This document shows, piece by piece, positions 1-5,518 of a stretch of 9,318 bases of DNA. The DNA lies in contig JACDDX010000047.1 in assembly GCA_013816685.1 (NCBI GenBank), positions 1-9,318 of the forward strand. The letters are read 5' to 3'. How positions within the stretch are numbered: position 1 is the first letter of the stretch; every line of letters begins with the position of its first letter. The DNA comes from Gemmatimonadales bacterium (GTDB lineage Bacteria; Gemmatimonadota; Gemmatimonadetes; Gemmatimonadales; GWC2-71-9). Below the pieces are notes generated by a model that was not told the DNA's origin, ran no database searches, and was given only the letters and a program-made list of their open reading frames with translations. A program made the translations under genes and the position numbers.

Positions 1-35
1 CCGCCCGACATCGCGACCAGCACCCGCTCAGGCAC
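1..35 (-). CDS. mnmA: MnmA, tRNA 2-thiouridylase, N-terminal fragment (cut by window edge)
   Basis: Reading leftwards from a GTG at 35 gives MPERVLVAMSGG before the window ends. This matches the start of MnmA proteins, in which VLVAMSGG continues into VDSS to form the ATP-binding PP-loop. MnmA activates U34 of the Lys, Glu and Gln tRNAs with ATP and inserts sulfur to make 2-thiouridine, taking sulfur that originates from a cysteine desulfurase. The upstream gene is exactly such an enzyme, and this start overlaps its stop by 8 bases, suggesting translational coupling. A GGGAG lies 9 bases before the GTG (45-49). An internal ATG at 11 is less likely because it would cut into the conserved strand. 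Only 11 full codons are visible, so the call rests on the motif plus the neighbour; other PP-loop ATPases such as TtcA, TilS or ThiI also carry SGG but rarely with this lead-in and partner. Confidence 0.78.
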   Translation of the reverse strand, partial: MPERVLVAMSG

Positions 36-1203
36 GTCCCAGCACTCCCGCCAGCGCGCGCACCTTGCCCACCACCGCCGGCATCACCTCAGCCGCCCGG
101 ACGACGTCCGCCTCGCCGCTTCCGTGTCCCAGGCTGAAGCGGAGCGTTCCCAGCGCCAGATCGCGGGGGATGCCGAGCGCCACCAGCACATGGGAGGGCT
201 CGACCGCGCCGGTCGAACAGGCGGATCCGCTGGACGCCGCCACGCCGGAGAGGTCGAGGTGCATCAGCAGCGCCTCGCTGTCCGCACCGGCCACCGACAC
301 GCTGAGGATGTGTGGGGCCCGCACCGCCGACTCGGCGTTGATCAGCAGATCGGGCACGGCCGCGGTGAGCCGGTCGGCGAGCATGTCGCGCAGCCCGGTG
401 AGTCGCACGGCTTCCGGCTCCTGCTCCGCGGCGGCCAGCACGGCCGCGCGCCCCAGCGCGACGGCCCCGGCCACGTTCTCCGTCCCGGGGCGGATGCCGT
501 ACTGCTGTCCGCCGCCGTGGAGGATCGCCTCCACCGCGCGGCGATCCCGCACCACCAGGGCGCCGATACCCTTCGGTGCGCCGATCTTGTGGCCGGACAG
601 CGTCAGCAGGGTGCACGGAAGATCGCGGAGCGACACCGGCACCTTGCCGAACGCCTGCACGGCATCGGTGTGAAAGCACACGCCGGCGTCGTGACAGCGG
701 CCCGCGATCTCATGCACCGGCTGGATGACGCCGACCTCGTTGTTCACCCACATGATCGAGACGACGGCAGGCCGGTCGCGCAGCGCGAGCTCGAGCGCGC
801 CGAGGTCGAGGTGTCCGTTCGAATCAACCGGCAGCACTACTTCGCGTCCGCCGAGATGACAGACCGCGTGTGCCGCCGCGAGGATTGCCTTGTGCTCGAT
901 CGCCGAGACGACCGCGCACATCGGGTTGCCCCGGTCCCGCGCGGCCAGTGCGGCGCCGACGATGCCTAGGTTGTCGGCTTCGGTGCCGCCCGACGTGAAC
1001 ACCACCTGGTTCGGCTCGGCACCGACCGCCTGGGCCACCTCGCGCCGGGCCTGCTCCAGTCCGGCGCGGGCCGCGCGACCGTATCGGTGCGCGCTCGACG
1101 GATTGCCGAACGCCTGGTCGGTCAGGTACGGCAGCATCGCCTCCAGCACCTCGGGACGGACCGGCGTGGTGGAGGCGTGGTCGAGGTAGACAGGCGGCTT
1201 CAT
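28..1203 (-). CDS. Cysteine desulfurase, IscS/NifS-type (class V aminotransferase fold)
   Basis: This 391-residue cytosolic PLP enzyme takes sulfur from L-cysteine, leaving alanine and an enzyme-bound persulfide passed to acceptors. The N-terminus VYLDHASTTP is the family start. TSGGTEADN (70-78) binds the PLP phosphate; His104 stacks on the ring; Asp180 and Gln183 contact PLP. SGHK (203-206) carries the Schiff-base lysine Lys206, followed by GAPKG; GGGQQYGIRPGTEN spans 230-243. The catalytic Cys329 lies in SSGSACSTG (324-332), the extended-loop form of IscS/NifS-type enzymes rather than SufS. Length is normal. The ATG at 1203 sits directly before the conserved start, but no clear Shine-Dalgarno precedes it. 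The gene follows bshB1 by 66 bases and overlaps the start of mnmA, as in the dedicated yrvO-mnmA pair of Bacillus, so tRNA thiolation is the most likely main role. No scaffold or other Fe-S assembly gene is in the window, but a general Fe-S role cannot be excluded. Confidence 0.96.
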   Translation of the reverse strand: MKPPVYLDHASTTPVRPEVLEAMLPYLTDQAFGNPSSAHRYGRAARAGLEQARREVAQAVGAEPNQVVFTSGGTEADNLGIVGAALAARDRGNPMCAVVSAIEHKAILAAAHAVCHLGGREVVLPVDSNGHLDLGALELALRDRPAVVSIMWVNNEVGVIQPVHEIAGRCHDAGVCFHTDAVQAFGKVPVSLRDLPCTLLTLSGHKIGAPKGIGALVVRDRRAVEAILHGGGQQYGIRPGTENVAGAVALGRAAVLAAAEQEPEAVRLTGLRDMLADRLTAAVPDLLINAESAVRAPHILSVSVAGADSEALLMHLDLSGVAASSGSACSTGAVEPSHVLVALGIPRDLALGTLRFSLGHGSGEADVVRAAEVMPAVVGKVRALAGVLGRA

Positions 1204-1269
1204 GCAGGGAAAGCTACATGCGGGGCACCGGAGGGGCCATCACGATCGTGGCGGCGTGGCGTCCTGCGC

Positions 1270-1986
1270 TCACATGCTCTGCACCTTGAGCGCGACGACG
1301 TCGTCGATCTGCACCGTCTCATCGGTGTAGAACGGCTCGCCGTACCGGGCGCGGATCAGAGAGCCGTAGTGCGCGTTCTGCGTGTCGACGAGCGAGTAGA
1401 GATCCTGCCCGGTCGGGAAGATCTCCCCGGCGGCTTTGGCGCCGTCGAACTGGCTCGCGTAACAGCGGATCGCGTCCATCTTGCGTGCGAACTGGTCGCT
1501 GATGTCCACCACGAACGTGGGCTTCAGCGGGTCCTCCCGATACGCCAGCGCGTACAGGATCTTGTGGGGCCGGTGTGGCGTGCCCGCGGCCTCGTAGCGG
1601 GCAAGTCCCGCGAGGAAACACGCATCGCGGCCGAGCTCGGAGGCGAGCCGGTGGTCCGGGTGCCGGCCTACCGGAAAGGGGAGGATGACGATGCGGGGCG
1701 CGAAGTGCCGGATCGCTTCCACCAGCACGCGCCGAGTCGCCTCGGTGTTGGCTAGATGCGCATCCGGCAGCCCCGCGTTCCTCCGCTCCCTGACGCCCAG
1801 CACCGCCGCCGCCCGCTCGGCCTCCGTGGCCCGCAGGTCGGCGCTGCCACGGGTGCCCGACTCCCCGGCCGTGAGATCGAGAATGCCGGTGCGATAGCCG
1901 GCATCGGTCGCCTTGAGCAGCGTGCCCGCGCAGGTCAGCTCCACATCGTCCCGATGAGCGGCGATGGCCAGGATGTCAACCTGCAT
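1270..1986 (-). CDS. bshB1: Bacillithiol biosynthesis deacetylase BshB1 (PIG-L/LmbE family)
   Basis: This 238-residue zinc-dependent deacetylase should convert N-acetylglucosaminyl-malate to glucosaminyl-malate, the second step of bacillithiol synthesis, before BshC adds cysteine. The PIG-L metal motif appears as AHRDDVE (10-16), where most members have AHPDD; His11 and Asp14 are the expected zinc ligands and Asp13 the general base. The third ligand is His112 in GRHPDH (107-112). Family landmarks that point to BshB1 rather than other LmbE enzymes are DLTAGESGTRG (37-47), LPDAHLANT (73-81), PHRPHKI, FVVDIS, YASQF and YGSLIRARYGEPF near the C-terminus. No signal peptide is present, so it acts in the cytosol. 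The ATG at 1986 is 6 bases after the DUF4349 stop, with GAGG 4 bases upstream. BshA and BshC are not in the window and would have to be elsewhere. A deacetylase of bacillithiol conjugates (Bca-like) is the alternative. Confidence 0.9.
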   Translation of the reverse strand: MQVDILAIAAHRDDVELTCAGTLLKATDAGYRTGILDLTAGESGTRGSADLRATEAERAAAVLGVRERRNAGLPDAHLANTEATRRVLVEAIRHFAPRIVILPFPVGRHPDHRLASELGRDACFLAGLARYEAAGTPHRPHKILYALAYREDPLKPTFVVDISDQFARKMDAIRCYASQFDGAKAAGEIFPTGQDLYSLVDTQNAHYGSLIRARYGEPFYTDETVQIDDVVALKVQSM

Positions 1987-1990
1987 TTTT

Positions 1991-1995
1991 CCTCA
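1991..1995 (-). promoter_or_regulatory. bshB1 ribosome binding site overlapping the upstream stop codon
   Basis: Read on the minus strand, TGAGGAAAAATG joins the TGA stop of the DUF4349 gene (1993-1995), a GAGG Shine-Dalgarno core (1991-1994) and the bshB1 ATG (1984-1986). The stop shares three bases with the binding site, so ribosomes ending on the lipoprotein gene finish on the site used to start bshB1. This favours translational coupling. The 4-base spacer is slightly short. Confidence 0.7.
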
Positions 1996-2922
1996 TCTGG
2001 GTGAGGGCGCCGGAGAGGGTAGGGGTGAGGGCTGGCGTCGGCGATAACGACGGACCAAGAATATCCCGAGCGCGACGACCGCCGCCACCGGCGCGACCGA
2101 TCCGAAGCCGGCGACCATGGCCGCGAGCACGGCCACGCTGTTGCGCCATGCCTGCCGGAGCGCGTCGGCCAGTGGATTCCGTCCCGGGGAGTCCACCAGA
2201 ATCGGCAGCGGCTCGTGCAGCGTCACGCTGAGCTCGCTCATGGCCGATCGGCTCCTGAAAAAACGCAGCCGGCCTTCCATCCGCTCGATATCCTCCCGGA
2301 CCCGCGAGAGCTCGCGCTCCACGGAGAGCACGTCCTGGAGCCGACCGGTTCGCGTCGCAAGCAGCTCGATCAGCCGGACTTCGAGGCGCCGCGCGTTTGC
2401 CGCCCGCGCGGTCAGGTCGGTGAACTCTTCGCCCACATCCTCCGCGCTCACGTTGACGTACTCGACTCGGCCGAGCGGTGCGAGGCCGGCCGTGAGCTCG
2501 TCGAAGCGAGGCGCCGGCACCTTGATCTGGATGGTGCCCTGGCGCACCTGCTGCCGCCCGCTCTGAATGGCCGCGTTGCCCACGTAGCCGCCGATCCCTG
2601 CCGTGAGGCGCCGGATCAGCGCCATGGCAGGCTCCAGTGATTTCACTTCGAGACTGGCGTTGCCGGTCCGAACGATCATCGCGAGCGATGACGGCTCGGT
2701 CCACCCGGCAGAGGGAAGTGCACTCGTCTCGCGATCCGACCGGGCGGCGAGCTCCGCTTTCGCTGCCGGCACCGCCGCGTCGACCGCCGCGCTCCGGGCG
2801 ACCGTACCGGTGCGACCCCGCGCGACCGCCTCGTCCGCGGGAGACGCACTCGGCTGTCTTCCACATCCCGTGCTCGACACGGCGAGCAGTATCACCAGCG
2901 ATCCCGCCGTCCGGATCCGCAT
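1993..2922 (-). CDS. DUF4349 domain lipoprotein with C-terminal membrane anchor
   Basis: This 309-residue envelope protein has no known biochemical function. It starts with basic residues and a hydrophobic stretch ending SSTGC (16-20), a plausible lipobox with Cys20 as the acylated residue, although the -3 position is Ser rather than the usual Leu. A loose Ala/Ser-rich linker follows to about 78. The DUF4349 region runs from about 80: strands around IVRTGNASLEV, a GGYVGNAAIQ turn (111-120), IQIKVPAPRFDEL (131-143), then a heptad-like coiled coil (about 166-222) and LSVTLHEP. A transmembrane helix (about 262-291) is followed by a basic tail. Residues 297-309 (QPSPLPSPAPSPR) come from a G/C-rich repeat and are probably not ancestral. 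ATG 2922 is preferred because GGAGG lies 5 bases upstream and the signal peptide begins there; the adjacent ATG at 2925 is too close, and a GTG at 3003 would bury the signal. It lies 77 bases after permease B2 and 6 before bshB1. Confidence 0.86.
   Translation of the reverse strand: MRIRTAGSLVILLAVSSTGCGRQPSASPADEAVARGRTGTVARSAAVDAAVPAAKAELAARSDRETSALPSAGWTEPSSLAMIVRTGNASLEVKSLEPAMALIRRLTAGIGGYVGNAAIQSGRQQVRQGTIQIKVPAPRFDELTAGLAPLGRVEYVNVSAEDVGEEFTDLTARAANARRLEVRLIELLATRTGRLQDVLSVERELSRVREDIERMEGRLRFFRSRSAMSELSVTLHEPLPILVDSPGRNPLADALRQAWRNSVAVLAAMVAGFGSVAPVAAVVALGIFLVRRYRRRQPSPLPSPAPSPR
1999..2031. repeat. GGGTGAGGG direct repeats within a low-complexity G-rich tract
   Basis: The nonamer GGGTGAGGG occurs twice on the plus strand, at 1999-2007 and 2023-2031, separated by a purine-rich segment containing GAGAGGGTAGG. 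On the coding strand this reads as CCCTCACCC around CCCTACCCTCTCC. Short tracts of this kind are widespread between genes in many GC-rich bacteria and give Pro/Ser/Leu-rich or TPTLS-type translations in every frame. Here it forms the last codons of the DUF4349 gene and ends just before the bshB1 binding site. Assignment to a named repeat family is not possible from one copy. Confidence 0.5.
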
Positions 2923-2924
2923 CA

Positions 2925-2945
2925 TGACCTCCGTTTGAGAGGTCA
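2925..2945 (-). promoter_or_regulatory. Inverted repeat (7-bp stem, 7-base loop) covering the DUF4349 Shine-Dalgarno
   Basis: On the minus strand TGACCTC (2945-2939), loop TCAAACG (2938-2932) and GAGGTCA (2931-2925) form a perfect 7-bp stem. The GGAGG site (2932-2928) lies almost wholly in the 3' arm, and the stem ends on the first base of an ATG at 2925, with the preferred ATG at 2922 just after it. In the transcript this would sequester the ribosome binding site. As DNA, the same dyad could be an operator. Either would let the lipoprotein gene, and through coupling bshB1, be controlled apart from the permeases. Confidence 0.5.
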
Positions 2946-2999
2946 GGAGATGCGCGGCCGATGGAAACGTGCACACCCGTGGCCTGCGGGCCGTCGACA

Positions 3000-4247
3000 T
3001 CACTCGTGTCGGAGCGCCTCGACGGGGTCGAGCCGAGACGCCCGGTGGGCCGGGTAAAGTCCGAATGTGAGGCCGACCGCGACGCTCACACCGGCCGCGA
3101 GGAACGCGCTCCAGAGTGGCGCCGGGGCCTGCAGGCCCATCGCCGTCTTCACGACCGCGCCCGCGCCGAGTCCGAACAGAATGCCCAGGGCACCACCCAG
3201 CACCGTGAGCGTGGCGGCCTCGACGAGGAACTGCCAGAGGATGTCCCGCCGGCTGGCGCCCAGCGCCTTGCGGAGCCCGATCTCACGGGTGCGGTCGGTG
3301 ACCGAGACCATCATGATCGCCATGACGCCGATCCCGCCGACGAGCAGCGCCACGCTCGAGAGCGACACCATCGCGAGAAAGAAGTAGGAGGTGAACTTGC
3401 CGACCACGTCGAGGATTTGATCCTGGGTGATCAGGTCGAAGGTGTTCGGCATCCCGGGCCGGAGGTTCCGCACCCGTCGCAGCGCGACCGTGACCGCGTC
3501 CTTGGCCTCGTTCACCGGCACCGACGGCCGGGGCTTCACCGCGATGAAGAGGGCATTGGTCTCATCGTATCGGAAATTCTGGCGGGCGGTCTCGAATGGT
3601 ACGACCCCGCCCGTTTCCTGGCCGGGGGGCTCGAAGATATTGTCGGGACGCTGATAGATCCCGATGACCCGGAGCGACTTGCCGCCCACGCGCACGACGG
3701 CACCGATCGGCTCGAGGCGGCCAAAGATCCGCTGTGCGGCGTCCGTCTCCATGACGATGACGGGATCGCCGGTGAGCTCACCGCGCGTGAAGAATCGACC
3801 GCGGAGCAGGGTACCGCCCTGCACGTCCATGTAATGCTCGTCCGCGCCGAACACCACCACCTGCTGGGTGTGCTCGCCCTGATAGTCGATGCGCTGAAAG
3901 ACCTGCACCCAGAGTCCCGCGTACGCGACCTGCGGCAGGCGCACGATCGCATCCGCATCCGGCCGGGACAGCACTGGTCGGATCCGCACTTCGTAGGGGA
4001 GGCGGTCGGGATTGAGCGGTGCCTGGGAGAAGAAGCGCACCGCGTAGAAGGTGGTCGGCCCGGCGACCTCGATGGCGTTGAAGATCTGCCGCCGGATACC
4101 CTGGACCAGCGACCCGACGGCCATCACCGTCGTCACACCGATCACGACGCCGAGTATCGTGAGCGCGGACCGCAGCTTGTTGGCGCGGATCGCGTCCAGG
4201 GCGATGCTCACGCCTTCTCCGCCGGCGCGCCACGGCAGGCGGGTCAC
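3000..4247 (-). CDS. ABC transporter permease B2 (MacB_PCD + FtsX, no ATPase domain)
   Basis: This inner-membrane permease (415 residues from the GTG at 4247) has the MacB-type layout: an amphipathic lead (EGVSIALDAIRANKLRS), TM1 about 27-50, a periplasmic core domain about 51-283 with VIVMETDAAQRIFG (163-176) and VRVGGKSLRVIGIYQ (185-199), then an FtsX domain with TM2 about 289-315, TM3 about 339-367 and TM4 about 379-398. TDRTREIGLRKALGASRRDI (317-336) is the cytoplasmic coupling segment and AHRASRLDPVEALRHE is the family tail. No Walker motifs are present, so a separate ATPase is needed. The TF-Y-x2-RFFS segment (66-74) and VMAIMMV core pair it with B1. The GTG at 4247 overlaps the A2 stop by 4 bases (GTGA). 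A GTG at 4211 has a better Shine-Dalgarno (GGAG, 5 bases away) but would cut the conserved lead. The substrate is unknown. Confidence 0.9.
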   Translation of the reverse strand: MTRLPWRAGGEGVSIALDAIRANKLRSALTILGVVIGVTTVMAVGSLVQGIRRQIFNAIEVAGPTTFYAVRFFSQAPLNPDRLPYEVRIRPVLSRPDADAIVRLPQVAYAGLWVQVFQRIDYQGEHTQQVVVFGADEHYMDVQGGTLLRGRFFTRGELTGDPVIVMETDAAQRIFGRLEPIGAVVRVGGKSLRVIGIYQRPDNIFEPPGQETGGVVPFETARQNFRYDETNALFIAVKPRPSVPVNEAKDAVTVALRRVRNLRPGMPNTFDLITQDQILDVVGKFTSYFFLAMVSLSSVALLVGGIGVMAIMMVSVTDRTREIGLRKALGASRRDILWQFLVEAATLTVLGGALGILFGLGAGAVVKTAMGLQAPAPLWSAFLAAGVSVAVGLTFGLYPAHRASRLDPVEALRHE

Positions 4248-5488
4248 TCGACTCGAAGCGCGGCGATCGGATCGAGCCGGGCAGCCCGACTCGCGGGATA
4301 TACGCCGAAGATCACACCGGCACCCGCGCCGACCGCGAGCGCAGCGACCACTGACCACAGGCTGATCCGCGCGGGCAATGGTGTGAACGCCGAGATCCCG
4401 AATGCCGCGCCCCAGCCCGTCACCACCCCCAGGAGGCCGCCGAGCGCGGTGAGCACCAGCGCTTCGACCAGGAACTGGCGCCGGATGTCGGCCCGGCGCG
4501 CGCCCAGCGACTTGCGGAGCCCGACCTCGCGGGTTCGCTCGGTGACGCTCATCAGCATGATGTTCATGATTACGATGCCGCCGACGACGATACCGATCGC
4601 CACGACCGCTGGCACCGCGGTGAAGAGCACCCGGGTCAGCCGTTTCCAGAAGACCACCAGCGCGTCGGCCTTGTCCACGGTAAAATCGTCCGGCACCCCG
4701 GGCCGGAGTCCGTGCGCCACCCGCATGGCTTCCTCCGCCCGCGCCATGGCCCCGCCGATCGCCTCGGCGCTCGACATTTTGACCGACACCACCGTCGTCT
4801 TCCGCCGGCCGTAGATCCCTTCGAAGACGGAGTACGGCACCAGCGTGAACGCATCGAACGACTGGCCCAGCAGCCGTCCCTTGGGTGCGATGACGCCTTT
4901 GACCAGCAGCTCGTGGCCGTCCAGCCGGATGCGCTTACCGACCGCGCGGAGCGGCTGATCGAATAGTTTCTCCGCCACCTCGTGCCCGATCACGACCACC
5001 GGCCGCCGGCTCCGCAGGTCCGGCCCGGTGATCGCCGTGCCGCCGATGAACCGGTAGTCCTGCACTATCTGATAGGCGGGAGTGATGCCGAATACGAGGA
5101 TGTTGATGACACGGCGATCGCGGTAGGCCACTTCGCCGACCGGCGTCGGCCACCCCGACTGCAGGGCGACCGCCACCGCCTCGGGCACTGCGCGGGCTAC
5201 GGCATCGGCGTCCGCCGCCGAGACGAGCGGACGCTTGGCGACGGCGCGCACGGTCGAGTCGTCCATGAGGCCGACCGAGATCGGACTGCGGCGGACCTGG
5301 AAGGTGTTCGTGCCGATCATCGAGGCGGTGAGATTGTCCTTCACGTACGCGTTCATTCCCTGGATGATGGCGACGACCACCACCAGGAAGGCGACCGACA
5401 CGATGATCCCGAGGAGCGTGAAGAACGACCGGAGCTTGCTCGCCCAGATGGCGCGAAGGGCAAGCCGCACGGCCTCGGTGAGCGGCAT
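4244..5488 (-). CDS. ABC transporter permease A2 (MacB_PCD + FtsX, no ATPase domain)
   Basis: This 414-residue inner-membrane permease is of MacB/FtsX type. TM1 spans about 21-44 after LRAIWASKLRS; the periplasmic core domain (about 45-283) contains GTNTFQVRRSP (59-69), VVVIGHEVAEKLFD (164-177) and GKRIRLDGHELLVKGVI (184-200), the usual MacB core signature. The FtsX domain follows: TM2 about 286-313 with VGGIVIMNIMLM, coupling segment TERTREVGLRKSLGARR (316-332), TM3 about 338-364, TM4 about 377-396, and the YPASRAARLDPIAALRVE tail. It has no nucleotide-binding domain. It is closest by eye to A1: the GxNTF motif sits at the same residues and the FtsX block is nearly superimposable. The ATG at 5488 lies 30 bases after the B1 stop with no clear Shine-Dalgarno, while its own stop overlaps the B2 start. 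It probably forms a heterodimer with B2; a homodimer cannot be excluded. Confidence 0.93.
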   Translation of the reverse strand: MPLTEAVRLALRAIWASKLRSFFTLLGIIVSVAFLVVVVAIIQGMNAYVKDNLTASMIGTNTFQVRRSPISVGLMDDSTVRAVAKRPLVSAADADAVARAVPEAVAVALQSGWPTPVGEVAYRDRRVINILVFGITPAYQIVQDYRFIGGTAITGPDLRSRRPVVVIGHEVAEKLFDQPLRAVGKRIRLDGHELLVKGVIAPKGRLLGQSFDAFTLVPYSVFEGIYGRRKTTVVSVKMSSAEAIGGAMARAEEAMRVAHGLRPGVPDDFTVDKADALVVFWKRLTRVLFTAVPAVVAIGIVVGGIVIMNIMLMSVTERTREVGLRKSLGARRADIRRQFLVEALVLTALGGLLGVVTGWGAAFGISAFTPLPARISLWSVVAALAVGAGAGVIFGVYPASRAARLDPIAALRVE

Positions 5489-5518
5489 CCCGGAATCTAG
5501 CGGAGCAGAGTGGGCGAA

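Noticed and set aside
124..969. 281-codon open frame on the plus strand
   Set aside because: It is antisense to the cysteine desulfurase, whose active-site motifs are all intact; the plus-strand translation shows no domain.
1204..1269. Possible promoter or terminator between bshB1 and the desulfurase gene
   Set aside because: No -35/-10 pair, no T-run and no strong stem-loop is visible apart from the short palindrome reported separately.
1976..2974. 332-codon minus-strand frame overlapping the DUF4349 gene, ending in LTPTLSGALTQMRK
   Set aside because: It is an out-of-frame reading of the lipoprotein gene with Arg/Gly/Ala-rich composition. Its familiar-looking tail comes from the G-rich repeat, which gives such translations in any frame.
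2983..2994. Possible terminator hairpin GGCC-TGCG-GGCC after permease B2
   Set aside because: The stem is only 4 bp and no run of T follows on the coding strand, so it is not convincing as an intrinsic terminator.
2961..4814. 617-codon open frame on the plus strand
   Set aside because: It lies antisense to permeases A2 and B2, crosses their boundary, is full of Arg, His, Asp and Glu with no recognisable domain, and reflects GC-rich third positions of the real genes.
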